The notes under the pieces are model-generated. The model saw only the letters and a program-made list of their open reading frames with translations. It searched no databases and was not told where the DNA came from. Shown here in pieces: positions 10,156 to 22,392 of a stretch of 64,000 nt of DNA; position 1 is the stretch's first letter; every line of letters starts with the position of its first letter. Source of the stretch: Dermatemys mawii (lineage: Eukaryota > Chordata > Testudines > Dermatemydidae); NCBI GenBank assembly GCA_007922305.1, contig ML677335.1:41416949-41480948 (forward strand), read 5' to 3'. The translations under genes and the position numbers were made by a program.

Positions 10156-11485
10156 GGCTTAGCTTGTCCTTAGCCTTGTGTGGATCTACAAGGATGGAGG
10201 AGGAGGAGGGAGGGCCAAGGAGGGCCAGTCCTTGTATAATCAGAGCTCAAGGACGGGGGGCTTTCACACCAGGGCGGGGAGAGGAGCAAGGGGAGCAGGA
10301 CCATGGCTATGTCACTACATAGCAACCAATGGAGCTTGGCCACTGCATTTGGAGTGGCTAGGGCCCTGTACTGAGGGTGCTCTGTATGTTCCACAGTGCA
10401 CCAGGATGCATTGTGGCTGTCTCAGCAAAAGACTGGAGACAGTCAGCTTAAATAGGAGAAGCCCCTAGTCCATGGGCTTGGGTTGTAAGATTTGGAGAGG
10501 TCTGGGGCCAGATTTTCAGAACTGTGCCTGGATAAACAGTCCTTGTATAACCAGAGTTGTATAACCAACCTGCAGTTGGACCCATTGACAAAAGTCAATA
10601 CAAGCACAGTTGCAATAACTGGTCATTTCTGTGGTCACACGTGAAGTCATCAAAACGGTATACTGCTGGACCACGCAAATGGGACACACAAGTGTGTATG
10701 CTATCTGAGTGTACATTTGCATATGTGCAGGTTTGAAAATGTGGATCCATATAAGGTGATCAAAGTCACACAACAAGTCACAGTGGAGATCCAGAAGTGG
10801 AAGCCAGGAAATGTCACTCCTAGACCTCTGTTCCACCCATTGCCTCTTAAAGCAGTCTAAGATACATCCAAGCAATGAACATCAATCTCAGCCACTTGGA
10901 AAATAGCTAAACGCTCACATAATAACTGTGTAAACAGGAGCAATCTGAGACATATGTTCACCTCAGTGCCTGCAGGCACTGTACACGGATCTCATATTCT
11001 ACAGTTTACTAATAAACAAGGCTAAAGTCAATAGTACAGTTCCAGATCTTTTCACTTCATCACACCACAGACTGGTTTCTCCAGGTGCCCGACACTTGTA
11101 CTGAAAATGATCCACAAAGTAATGAATGTCAAACTTGTTTGGTCTCACTAGTCAAATGTTTTATATATAAAGGTGGCAAATACATGCTTCTGCTCAGACA
11201 ACAGGGGGAGGATGGACGAATGAATCAGCAAACGCCCTTCCCCTACTTCATGAAGTTTATTCCATATTTATGGAAACCCTTGCCAATTCCACATCAAACT
11301 TCCATGCACTGAACAATCCTGCACTGGCACTGAGGGGAGGGACTAGATGATCTAACAGTAATAGGGATGGGGTTATATATTCCTTTGCCCTGCTGCTTGT
11401 GGCATCATTTGTACCAGTGAAAAGTGAATGCAAAGTTGGTATAAAGCATACAAGAATGATAGTGTTTTACACCTACATTTCAAAG
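10156..11485. other. Unannotated noncoding stretch
   Basis: A 20-bp direct repeat (CAGTCCTTGTATAAYCAGAG) occurs at 10226-10245 and 10537-10556. About 11300-11395 ('GGGACTAGATGATCTAACAG') may be a scrap of CR1 tail. No gene is supported. Confidence 0.35.
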
Positions 11486-12372
11486 ATTCATAGATTCCAA
11501 GGCTATCGCAATAACCTAGACCAACCTCCTATATAGCACAGGCCAAAGAACTGCCTCAAAATAATTCCTAGAACATCTTTTACAGAAATATCAAATCTTG
11601 ATTAAAAAAAAAAGTCCACAATGGAGAATCCACCACAATCTTTGGTAAATGGTTCTAATGGTTAGCTACACTCAATGTTAAAAATTTATGCCTTATTTCC
11701 AATCTGAAAATTTCTAGCTTCAACTGCCAGCCCCTGAATTATGTTAGACCCTTCTCTGCTAGATTAAAGAGCCCATTTTTAAATATTTGTTGCCCATGTA
11801 GATACTTATAGACTGTAACAAGTCACCCCTTAAGCTTCTCTTTTTGAGCTCCTTGAGCTCTATCACTATAAGGCAGGTTTCCTAATCCTTTCTAATCCTC
11901 AGGGCTCTTCTCTAAACTTTCTCCAATTAATCAATTTCCTTCTTCAATTGTGGGCATCAGAACTGGACACAGGATTCCAGCAGCGGTCACATCAGTGCCT
12001 AATACGAGATAAAATAACCTCACTACTCATCCCTGAGACTCATGTTTATGCATCCCAGGATCACACTAGGTCATTTGGCCACTTGCATTCAGCTGATTAT
12101 CCACCACGACTCCCAAATCCTTTTCAGAATCAGTTTCCTAGGGTACAGTCCCCCATCCTGTAAACCTGGGCTGCCTTCTTTTGATTTATTCATTTAGCTA
12201 TATTAAAATGCATATTGTTTGCTTGTGCCCAGTTTGCCAAATCCAGACTGCTCTGAATCAATATCCTGTCCTCTTCATTATTTGCCACTCCCCAATTTTT
12301 GGGTCACATGCACACTTTGTCGGTGATTATTTTATCTTTTCTTCCAGGTCATTGATAAATAGCATAGGACTG
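11486..12372 (-). mobile_element. CR1 LINE, decayed 3' part on minus strand
   Basis: On the plus strand it opens 'TTCATAGATTCCAAGGCTAT' (the CR1 tail in reverse), continues through 'GAGAATCCACCACAATCTTT', 'TTATAGACTGTAACAAGTCA' and 'GAACTGGACACAGGATTCCA', and stops at 'CAGGTCATTGATAAATAGCA'. Together these follow the reverse complement of a CR1 from the C-terminal half of the RT to the 3' end. The minus-strand remnant FINDLEEKIK is visible near 12345, but stops and frameshifts are frequent and the FADD motif is lost. It is 5'-truncated, as is usual for CR1, and clearly older than the copy at 49.6 kb. Confidence 0.8.
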
Positions 12373-13094
12373 AGCATGATGCACCAATTCCACTTCCTCA
12401 GCTCAGACTTTCTGACAGCGGTGAGCATAGAAGGGTTACCTGGATAGGGAGATTATAAAGCATAGAGGTCTTGCTATTCTTGTTTCAAAAGGATCCATTC
12501 AAGCCAATTCCTCTACTATAGTGTAGGTTTGTTTTGTACACTATTCCCCTTTTGCTTATGGCAAAACACCTTAACAACCTGGTGTTGCTCCACTGACACT
12601 AATAGAGAAGAATGGCTCCTAAATTTGTAGGAAGTGTTTAATACTAGGCTGTCCATGTTTTTACTAATCTATTAATTCTTTTCACTAAACAGATCTGTCC
12701 ATTGTCTTCTGTCTACACACTCCATTCTTTGTTTTCACGGAAGTTCTTTTGCAGCCAGTCAATTCTTCCTACCCTTCTCCTATTATTTATTCCAGTTGGA
12801 ATCCACAATGGTCTACACATGCACACAAGAAGCCACAGCCTGGGTCCCAGAGAATCTACTGTTTAAGCAGCAAAGAATTTTGCCTCAGAAGTCTATTTTA
12901 TCATCTTCTGCCTGACTGTTAGCTTGAGGCTATTCTGATTTGCAAAGCTAGTTCATGAAAAGCAGTTTAAAAAGAATAATTTGAGCATATTCCCCAGAGG
13001 AAGTAAAATACTGGCACACTAGCACCTAAGGCACATAGTCAGAACTCAAGAATGGACGTGTAAGGATAGTAAGTGCTAGAGAGATTTTTCCATT
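12373..13094. other. Unannotated noncoding stretch
   Basis: No gene, RNA gene or recognised repeat is visible. Open frames are short. Confidence 0.4.
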
Positions 13095-13310
13095 CCATTC
13101 AAAGGAGTGTTTGGCTCCACGCGGAGCCAGACATGCTCCCCTGCGGGAGTGTGCAGCCCCGCACCACCAGAGTGCTGCCCGCGCAGCAGCATGGCTCCAG
13201 AGGAGGGGGGAAGGTGGGGGAGGGGCCGGGGGCAGCCTCTCCAGCTGGGGGCCAGATGGAACAGTCCTGCGGGCTGGATGTGGCCCACGGGCCATAGTTT
13301 ACCCATCCCC
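13095..13310 (-). mobile_element. GC-rich DNA-transposon terminus (hAT-like), fragment
   Basis: A sharp GC- and CpG-rich island in AT-rich DNA ends 'CTGGATGTGGCCCACGGGCC' then 'ATAGTTTACCCATCCCC'. The reverse complement (GGGGATGGGTAAACTATGGC) is the start of an abundant non-autonomous hAT-like element of reptiles. Several 60-115 codon frames overlap here on both strands; these are by-products of high GC content, not genes. Only one terminus is recognisable. Confidence 0.5.
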
Positions 13311-14335
13311 CTTAGTTTGGGTTCTATTATGCCAGTTCTCATTCGTGACAGGAGAAAGGCTTCTTTTAAAAAGGAGAGTAAAAAGCAACAGGACAATATT
13401 TGCGACTTTTGCTGGCAGCTAGCGTGTCATTTTATGCACACATCTGAGGCCTAAATCCTGCTCTCATGGCAAAATTCCCTTTGATTTTAGTGAGCGTGGA
13501 GCAAGTTCTTTGTTTGGCCAAAACTGATGCAGAAAGTGTGCTGGGGATTCCCAACCTTTGTTCAATTTTTAAAGCTCGACTCTGTCCTTTTTTTCCAAGG
13601 CAGTTTTCTGCCTCAAGCAGTGGAGGACTAGATAGAACTATCGGTAGAACCGATCCATTCTCATTATTGTTCTGTATTGCACTTTTCACCCCCAAAAGAT
13701 CACACTGGGGAATATTAACTGTGGGACACTTCAGAAAAATTGCACAGGGTGTAAGTCAGTGCAGAATTTGGATCAGTATATATGCTGAGAAGTCTCAAAC
13801 CACCACTGAAATGCAATCACCCCAGGATACAAATGCAGCTATCATGTGCTCATGATATTAATTATATTATATTAGAGGGATTTTAAGATAAACAGCTGTG
13901 TATTTAGGTTCTTATATCCACTACCACAGTATCTGAGCACCTTGCCGACTTAAAACGACACTGGACATTTGAGCAGGCTGAACGTAAGTCACCCCATAAA
14001 AATGAAATTTGGCTGTGACAAGGGTTAACACCTGTAGGTTTCCAAAAAGTGCCACAGGATCTTTAATCGTCAGACATTTGGATTTGCATCCCATTTTACT
14101 AGGCAAAGATTTTACTATTATCCGTCACTAATAATAAACTACCAGACTAAATATTCAGCAATGTGTCTATGGTGTCCTGACCTTACTACTTTCAGTGTCA
14201 CTCAGGTTGGATTTTCTCATCCACTGCTTAATTTTAATAACAAAATTTAGATTTGACAAGTGCACAAAAGGGAGGGATACATTCTTAACTCTGCTAGGAA
14301 CATTCACCACAGAATGAATCAAAATTTAGACAAAC
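13311..14335. other. Unannotated noncoding stretch
   Basis: The longest frame (13466-13855, 129 codons) shows no domain or motif. I see no RNA gene or clear repeat. Confidence 0.4.
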
Positions 14336-14447
14336 ACCTGTCAGGGATGATCTAGATAATACTTAGTGAAACCATGAGTACAGGGGACTCGACTAGATGA
14401 CTTCTCAAGGTCCCTTCCAGTCTTACAGTTCCATGATTCATCCCTTA
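14336..14447 (+). mobile_element. CR1 LINE 3' end fragment
   Basis: The phrases 'CAGGGATGATCTAGATAATA', 'CAGGGGACTCGACTAGATGA' and 'CTTCTCAAGGTCCCTTCCAG', ending 'TTCCATGATTCA', are a textbook CR1 3' UTR and tail. No coding sequence remains. Confidence 0.8.
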
Positions 14448-17400
14448 GCTCCCATTACCAATAGCTAGCATATAATCTCTCTAATTTTTCAGAGAAACTA
14501 ACGGTAGGAAATCAAACTTTGTTCTCCCACACACTATAAATTGGATTTCTTGACAAGCAAAAGACTTGACTGGGTTATTGTGGCAAAACAGTAATACATT
14601 AAGAAAACACAAAAGGCCAAATGACACCTTTGAAGAATATACCACCATTGTAACTTAACGGCAAGCATATTTAGAGAGTGGTAGTTTGTTACCTCCATAA
14701 TGGGAAGAGTTGTGGGAAGACAGCACTGGTGCATAATTCAGTCAATCAAATGAGCCTCAGAACTTAGTTAAGGCATGAAAGTTTCCTTGTTCTCATCAGT
14801 AATCTTGGCCCAAGAATGCAAATAGACTCAAAAGGGTGTATCATGAAACTGTGTGAGAACTCTTGATAGGGATATTTTTCTTGAAGTTTAATAGTTCAAT
14901 CCAATGTCACCAAAACGTACTATCACAAGTGATAAGCAGTATCCACACAAACTAAATTCTCTCAATAGTCCTGAAAGATATCTTCTTAACAGAGGTGCTG
15001 TGGGAGTGATGTTCAGAGAGAAATGAGAAATTTGGCTGGTCATTATGGTGCCTGTTTTCTTGCTATTAGACATGACTGAGTTGCTGTTTCTTTTTTTTTT
15101 TTTTTTTTGATAGATTGTATTTGTTAGATGTCCTTAGACTGTTCAGGAAGGTTCTTCTTGTTCTTTTATAAACTAAATAGACATCAAAGTCAATAGAAGA
15201 GAGGGGGGAAATGAATAGACATCAAACTATTTTATTTTAAAACTCCATTGAAAACAGAATGTAATTGTGTCAAGAGATGCTGGCTAGAATCATCACATAC
15301 CACTATCGGGAAATATATAGTACTATATCTTTAAGGAATGGATCCCCGGGTCACTTGGCATCATTGGTCCTAAATCTGCATCACTGAGAGGTTACTTGGG
15401 GATTCTCTAACTTTGAGGTGACAGAGATAGATTTTGTAGCCAAAAGGCAGGAATAACTAGAATGCCTTAATGGGTTTCTAAACCACACACACACCAATGC
15501 TTGGCAGTTTTACCCTCTCTGCATTTCAACCTGATGAAAGCAAGACAAGCAACACAGAAAACACACACGTGATAAGGTGTGTGATGCTTTGAATATGGAA
15601 GGGAAATGTGTATGACATTTTCTCCCTTCCATTTCTCAGTAAGTGAGAGAAGGCTTGTGCATGTGTGTCAGTCTAGTCCTCCATTAATTCTCTCTTCATG
15701 GAAATAAGGGCATATTTATGCAGAGTGACTAATGAATGGATGCATTCCAGCATCTGCTATTGTGTATTTCCTGTAAAGTCGTTTATTATTCTAGCTAACA
15801 AACAGTGTTCTTCGGTTGATGTGTAAGATTAATGAGGCATTTACTCCTATTCAAGGAACAAGTTCAGAAGACACATTTTCTCCCATTGAGTTGTGTTGAT
15901 AGTTTAATTAATGCCATTAATACACATAAGTCACCAAAAACTTTTACAGTAACATTGAGGGAGGTTTTGCATTAACCTGGTAAAACAAGGAAATACAGAC
16001 TTAAAAGCTACAGTAGAACATATTTCTTTGTGGCCAGGTAATACAAGGCTTCCCAGACAGTGGATGATCTTATAGACTATCTGAGTAACAAAACCAAGAG
16101 GTAATGAGCTGAAGTAATGATGGTGTTTCAGTCTTAACTCTGTTTCCGTGCTTGTGTGGGCTTAGTCACACCCTGAATGTTTTTGTGTGTGGTTTGCATG
16201 TCATCTTTTTTCACTGCCTCAGAAGCACTGAAAAAAGGAAAGAGAAAGAATATCCCCTCATTGAAACGTACGAGTTAACACAACAGACCATAACCACTGT
16301 TTTCAGAGTTATTATGGTCTGTGGTTTAAAGACATATGGGGGAAGAGGCATTTTGAAGTGTCTTATTACATCGACATAACAGAAGGAACTTAATGGCTCT
16401 TTCAGTGTTCCTAAGGCTTCTTGTAGAAATCTATATGTGGGAGCTTTATATTACAGATGTATGAACTTGTTTTGTCTAATTCTGAAACCCACTCAGATGT
16501 TGGTGTTGAAAGTTCAGTTTCAACTGAATCAAAGTGGTTTACTTTCCACATAAAAGAAGCTATGAGGAAAGGAGCAGAGAGGAGAAAAGCCAATAGGAAA
16601 ATGGTGCTTAGAGGCTTCCATGCTCACCTTCCCAGGTGCTTCTCCCAGAAACAAACATCGTTTCCAAATGTCTTCGCTTCAGATCCCAAAATAAACTAAA
16701 AAAGACCTCACTGAGTTGCTAACCCAGACACCTTCTCCTGTCATTAAGTCAGCCTCATCCTCTCTCTGACACAAAAGCCTCCTTTCTCTAACTGCCATAT
16801 AAAATTCTGGTTGCTCAATGATCTTCAGTTGATTTGCCCTCACAAGCTCTTAACCTTTCCTGGCTAGTCCCTAAATCCTTCCAACAAGCATAGAAGATGG
16901 AGGGTTTGGGGGGTGTGTGTATTCAGACTCTTATTGGATGGTCTCATCTCCATCCAAAGTGCTTTTAAGGAAATACACATATCAAACTACCATATACAGG
17001 ACACACGACTTCCTTCCTAGTATAGAGCACTGGCTTCCTTTGTTTCTATCTATTAGTTAATAGCTTTCTCTTCCTTTCCTTTTTAATATATAAAGAGGAT
17101 CACACTGAAAAGCATAATGAGTTTAAATTAAAGTGGTTTGTAGGCACAAATTAAGTTTGCAAATCTATCCACAACACCATAAGACAAAAAAACCCAAACC
17201 CACCACAAAGAAACCAGTACAAAATCAAAAAGCCCAACAACCCTCCCTCCCCCAACACTTGAATAGTTTATGAAGCCTTGAATGGGGTTGGCCCAGCTCA
17301 ACTTTTTAAAAGCAGCTTGTTCACTTGAACTCCCTCAGTAACCCTTATGAACATGCATTGTGGGAACTGAACTCCCAAGGTCAGAGATCACCATGCACAT

Positions 17401-19920
17401 GAGCTGCTGGCTGCTCTGAAGCACTGTCTAACCAGAAATCTATGTGAATTACTTGACTAAGGCAAGATGGTCTCTCTCTCTCTCCATGTCTCCCTCTAAG
17501 TGTTGACTCCTATTGGGAGTGGGTTTGTGGGCAGTGGCAGCTGCAGTGTAGCATGTGGAGAACTTGTGTGGGACTGAAGAGAGACAGAAGGGCTATCAAT
17601 TATCAGTTTCAAGTGCTAATGTATTTTATAATGCTAAAAGACAAAATCTAAAATTAAACAGGCCAAAATGACATCCATGTGGTTATTGTAGAGTGATGCC
17701 TTCAGGAAATCTCACTAAAACAATTTTGCTTGTCCTGTATTTCAGCTTTTCTAAAAAAGAGCCATTGCCTAAATTTAATATAATTATTACTTAGACATTC
17801 ATTTTCTCCTGCTGACTGTTCCCTACCAGAGATCATAATCTTGTTTCTGACATCATTAAAATCTACCCAGCTTCTAACTTTGACACCATCAACAATGGAG
17901 TGTGATCCCAAATGATGAAGAAGTAGGATCATGTGATTTACTTCGGAGCTTTCATACAGATGTCCCTAGTAATAAAACCAGAGAAAGAGAAATACAGAAA
18001 ACAGAATGGTCTCCAAGGAAAATGTTTTTCAGAAGACACTAGCAGATCTAGATGCTCAGATACTGTGGAGATAGGCATGATTATAGGAACCTAAAGAGAT
18101 TAAAATAGAATAAAGTAAAATGCTTACTCAATTTTTTAAATGTCACTTGAGACTATTTGCATCTAACATCACTCAAAATTGTTTGGAAGAAATGTGATTG
18201 ATAATCTCATGAAAACTATATTTTCCAGGACTTTAATACTGCTTGATCTGTGGCTGTTAGCATTAGATTTAAAAAGGCACACTGTACTAGGCATGTGAAA
18301 GGACTTTCATTCCTAATTAGCTGTGCTTAAGAAAGGACTGTAAACTCCTTCTGCCCCCAAAATTACAAAACGTTCCTTTAACAAAAATCATGTTAAAACT
18401 TAAAACTTTTTTTTTATTCTGAGCTGAACTATGCTTCAACTCAAAGCAAATCAAGTCAGTTAATTTTATTTTAGGAGAGGACAGCTTTAAAAAAAGTGTC
18501 CAGTGGGTACTTGAACAGTGGTCCCTTGTCTGTCACATCCAGACATGGCTTATACTTCACACACTAGTGACCATGAAAAGCAATCCTTGTGACTTCTGAA
18601 GCCCCATCACAAAAAAAGAGAAAAGAAAAAAAAAACTTTTCTTGAAATGTCACGCACGGGGGGAGGGTGGGCTGACTGCTTGGATCTCCTATGATTAATG
18701 ACTTGTGGCCTTATTGTGTGGAGGTTGCTAATTAGCTTCAGACTGATTAAGGACGCAGAAGGCAAACTTCAGCTTGATAAACCTGAACTTCCCCTCCACC
18801 CCCGCCACCAGTACAAACTCGGCATGTGGAAACTTTGACATCCACTTTTTTTGGAAACACCAGACAATTCACATCAAGAATTAATATACTCCCAAATGAT
18901 TGCTTCATTTGGCATTGGCTCTGCTGAACCACAGGCCTGCACTGTAGTATTTTTCTGCTCAGTACAATATATTTTTAAAATCCTAACAAGGTTTCCTGCT
19001 TTTTGTTTAAAAACATGTTTGGCACATTTGTGAGCAGACTTTGCATACTAACTAATTTTTCAAGTCCCCATCTGCATTCACTTGGTATAAAAAATCCCAA
19101 CCAACCAGTCAATACGTTTATATTTTATGTAATCATTAACAAATGAGAGTTAAGTATAATTCTCTAAATAGTTGCGCACAGCCTTTTTAGATGCTCATTA
19201 TAGATGCATTAAAAAAGAGCAGAAGATCCTCAACTTCTAAATTGTTATTGCTTTTGACCACCTGTTTAACTGTAAGAAACTCAAATCCTGCATTTAATGT
19301 AAGTTACAGGCCATCATTATAGAGGTGGAGGTCTAATACTTAGAAAGTTTCCATTCCCATTCCCCCCATAGGATTAATTGGCTTGTTAAGTTGATCTTCT
19401 CATGGAAAAGCATTCATTCCACTAACGTAGGAAGGTTGAAAATACCTACACATGCCAGATTTTTAACACTAACCTCATCAGTCTGATGTACTACAGCATA
19501 ACGCTTATTAACTTAATAACTGATTACTTGTCCTCTGGGCACAAGCAGCCAAAATTAAAAACCTTAACAGCTCATATAACAAAGTAATACGAGTCTGCTG
19601 TTTTAGGAGATCTGCAGTTCCAAGCGGGTGGAAAAAAGCCTGCAGAACAACTCAATGAAGGGGAGGTTTCTTGTTTTCAAAGAAGTGAATTAGAGTGCTG
19701 ATAACAAGTGCACTGAATAATCTTTATATCAAGAGACTGTGTAAACATGTACACATCCGGTATGTGCGCACAAATAATAAATTAACCACAGATTATCCTA
19801 GTGACATTTTTAATTTTCCCTAAACACATTTATTCCGTTCATCTAAATCCTTCCAAATAGCTGTTGGTTTTTAGAATTTGAGGGGCTTTCTTTTGAACCC
19901 GATGATGTGCAACACATTGT
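14448..19920. other. Long unannotated stretch
   Basis: There is no gene with recognisable coding content. Simple runs are T18 at 15091-15108 and a CT tract at 17471-17484. Much of 15690-15960 and 18640-19560 is AT-rich, non-repetitive and dense in TAAT-type words, so these are plausible places for conserved noncoding elements. That needs a cross-species alignment. Confidence 0.3.
15091..15108 (+). repeat. Homopolymer T tract (18 T)
   Basis: Uninterrupted run of 18 T. No retroposed gene or SINE body is recognisable beside it on either side. Confidence 0.95.
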
Positions 19921-20020
19921 TATTCCTTTGTAGCACAATCGACCCTTGATCCCTGACTCGGACCTCTAGGTGCTATACACACATAATGAAAAGGCAGTTC
20001 CTGCTCAAGAGAGTTTACAT
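19921..20020 (+). mobile_element. MIR-type SINE tail
   Basis: 'CCTCTAGGTGCTATACACAC' followed by 'ATAATGAAAAGGCAGTTCCT' and 'GCTCAAGAGAGTTTAC' matches the 3' tail phrase of reptile MIR-derived SINEs ('ctaggtgctgtacaaacacataatg'). Confidence 0.55.
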
Positions 20021-20024
20021 TCAA

Positions 20025-20119
20025 GGCCCCAGTCCTGCAAAAATGCACTTATGCTTAGGTTTACTACCATTAGTAGTCCCACTGGCATTACATGTAGAGG
20101 AGTTTGCAGGATCAGGGCA
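20025..20119. repeat. Palindromic MITE, GGCCC..TCCTGCAAA ends
   Basis: The left end 'GGCCCCAGTCCTGCAAA' pairs with the right end 'TTTGCAGGATCAGGGC', with central 'AGTCCCACTGGCATTACAT'. This is a short, wholly palindromic non-autonomous element typical of reptile and bird genomes. It is noncoding. Confidence 0.6.
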
Positions 20120-20330
20120 ACGTGTTTGAAGGCACACAACAAATGGACACAGATAGACCAACCAAGGGAGCGCAAGATATCTCCGAGATGAAAATCATTT
20201 ACATGGTAAGTAGGAGTCCTAGCACAACAGCTGGGATTAGGCCATCCACTGCATCTTTTAGGCCCTAAAATCAAGATACTTTAGCACATGCCTAACTTGA
20301 AGCATGGGAGGAGGCCCGTTGAAGTCAACG

Positions 20331-20366
20331 GTAATCAGGGCCTTAACAGTAATCAGGGCCTTAATC
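20331..20366. repeat. 18-bp tandem duplication
   Basis: GTAATCAGGGCCTTAACA is followed directly by GTAATCAGGGCCTTAATC. This is a two-copy tandem at the end of a diverged palindromic repeat (from 20235, 'TAGGCCCTAAAATCAAGATA'). Confidence 0.8.
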
Positions 20367-22104
20367 AGTAACAAGGCACATCATTCACTCTCTGTGCATG
20401 CAAATTTATTAGTCTTAGTGATGACCGAGAAAATTTGCTGTATGAGGAGGAGAAAAAAACACGGCAGGCCAAATTCATCTCTGATGAAAGAGGCACAACT
20501 CCACTGTAGTCAATGGATCTCTGCCTTATATTAGGCCTGGATTTAACCCAGGGCTTTTAAAAGATTCAAAAGCCTATGTAAGACTCTTCTGACCTGTTTT
20601 GTTTTTGAAATGGCTCTTAGCAGTGTCATAACTCACAATGATTCTAGTCAGACTTTGTTTATGTGTCTTCATTATTCAGAAACAACAGAATTGTGACCTA
20701 CAAGAATTAAGAACTGCAATCAGTACCCACTTGATACTTTCTCAGGGTGCACTTTCTGAATAAAAGGAACACAACTCTATTGATGTCAACTGGCCTGCAG
20801 AAAATAGACTTCCTAATAAATCTAAGCATAAATCTGCCTTAGCCCTATCTCACCATCTGTACAAACCCACCAAAAAGTGAATTCACAAAATGAATAAGAA
20901 CAACAAGCCGCTCCAAGAATTCAATGCTGAAATATTACCCATAACTACATGGAGCTTAGTTTATACACAATCCAGCACTGGGGAAAGGGTTCCACAGGAT
21001 GCAGAAAGCAACAGGTGGAATCATAGCTTGAGCCAAGGCAAAGTGAATAAAATTGACTGTGAAGCTCTCACTCTCATGTTTCAGTAACATCACTGATAAT
21101 GCTACCTCATCTTCCTTCTGTAATTCATCAGCTTCATCATCTTTTCTCTTATTTTCTGCTCCTCCTTTTATACCCTGGGCCTCTGCAGCTGCTATGTATT
21201 TACTTGTAAGGCATGAAGAAAATAAATCAGTTCATACTTAAGCTAAAAACAAAAACAAAGCTTGGGGCTAGTGGAGGTCTTAGTGGCTAGCTTGGGTGGC
21301 TAAAGGATTAAATGAAAGCTTTATCCACCTGCAGTACCTTTAAGGGAAGGAAATTCAAAGAGCTAGGTAAGGTCATGGGAGCATTAAGGGACTGAGGCAT
21401 TATTTTATTTTGTTTAATTTTAAAGGACGTGGGTGAAAGATAATACAGTGGAATCCAATGAAATATATGTTGCAGGGATAGATTTGTTCAGTGGAATACA
21501 TTTTCTGTGCACTGAACCGAAACAGATTACTGCTGTGTGTAGATTTCTTAACAAATAATTTACTCCAATAATTCAGTAGTAGTCAGTGCCATAACGAGAT
21601 GAGCAAAATCTTTGTATCATAACATCTTCAAAACTTTGCAAATTGGTCCCTGCTGTAGGAGGGAGAAAAGATGCAATCCAAATGCATTAAGTTGCTAAAA
21701 TTTGGATTATTTTATGGCTCCTAAAATGTCTGCAAGCAGATCATGGCTCCTTCACAATACAAGAGCTCCTGTGCAATTGTTTTTAAATCAGCATCTGTAT
21801 ATTTTACTTCCTGGATTGATAGTGAATGATCACCACTATTTGAGCTTTGTTGGCTACTTGTATCTGGTCACAAAGCAGAGGGTATTGTCACTGATTGAGG
21901 GAGCTATTGAAGCTTTCAAGGAGAGGAAGCTGTTTAGGGAAGGGAAGCAGGATTAGGGAGTTCAAGAAGTTAAATGTGTCTCTTAAACAAAACTAAACCA
22001 AACTAAATTGTTTTATATTAGTTGGATGGCTCCTGTCACATCCACAGCAAATAATTGTGGAAGTGTGCGTAATCCTAGCTGGAAAAAGTTTTAGTTCCTT
22101 GAGG
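20367..22104. other. Unannotated noncoding stretch
   Basis: No gene or clear repeat is seen; there are only short chance frames. Confidence 0.35.
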
Positions 22105-22175
22105 CTTCAATCCTGCTCCCACTGAAGTGAATGGCAAAACTCCCATTGACAGCAGTGGTGCAGGATCAAACCCTG
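22105..22175. repeat. Palindromic MITE relic
   Basis: 'TCAATCCTGCTCCCACTGAA' pairs with 'AGCAGTGGTGCAGGATCAAA' around 'ACTCCCATTGAC'. It is a compact inverted structure of the same class as 20025-20119 and 58170-58258. Confidence 0.55.
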
Positions 22176-22284
22176 AGCCGCCTTCAAAAGAGCAAGAGAG
22201 TTTGGGATTCCTGGGCCCCTGTTGTGCCAAGAAGCACTGTCCTAGAACACGTACAGATATCCCTACAACATGTGCTGCATACAC

Positions 22285-22392
22285 ATTCCTCAGAACAGGG
22301 ACCATGTCTTCCTATAGTTTTGTACAGTGCCTAGAACAACGGGCCTTGGACCCTGACTAGTACTACTGGGTGTTTCTGTAATACAGATTATG
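22285..22392 (+). mobile_element. MIR-type SINE tail
   Basis: 'AGAACAGGGACCATGTCTTC', 'TTTTGTACAGTGCCTAGAAC' and 'TGTTTCTGTAATACAGATTA' follow the conserved tail of the MIR-derived SINE also seen at 25257-25475 and 42505-42625. Confidence 0.6.

Noticed and set aside
13026..13454. Several overlapping 74-115 codon frames on both strands
   Set aside because: They all sit on a GC-rich transposon terminus; high GC removes stop codons in every frame. No domain is visible.
15091..15108. T18 tract as the reversed poly(A) of a processed pseudogene or SINE
   Set aside because: No retrocopied gene or SINE sequence is recognisable on either side and no target duplication was found.
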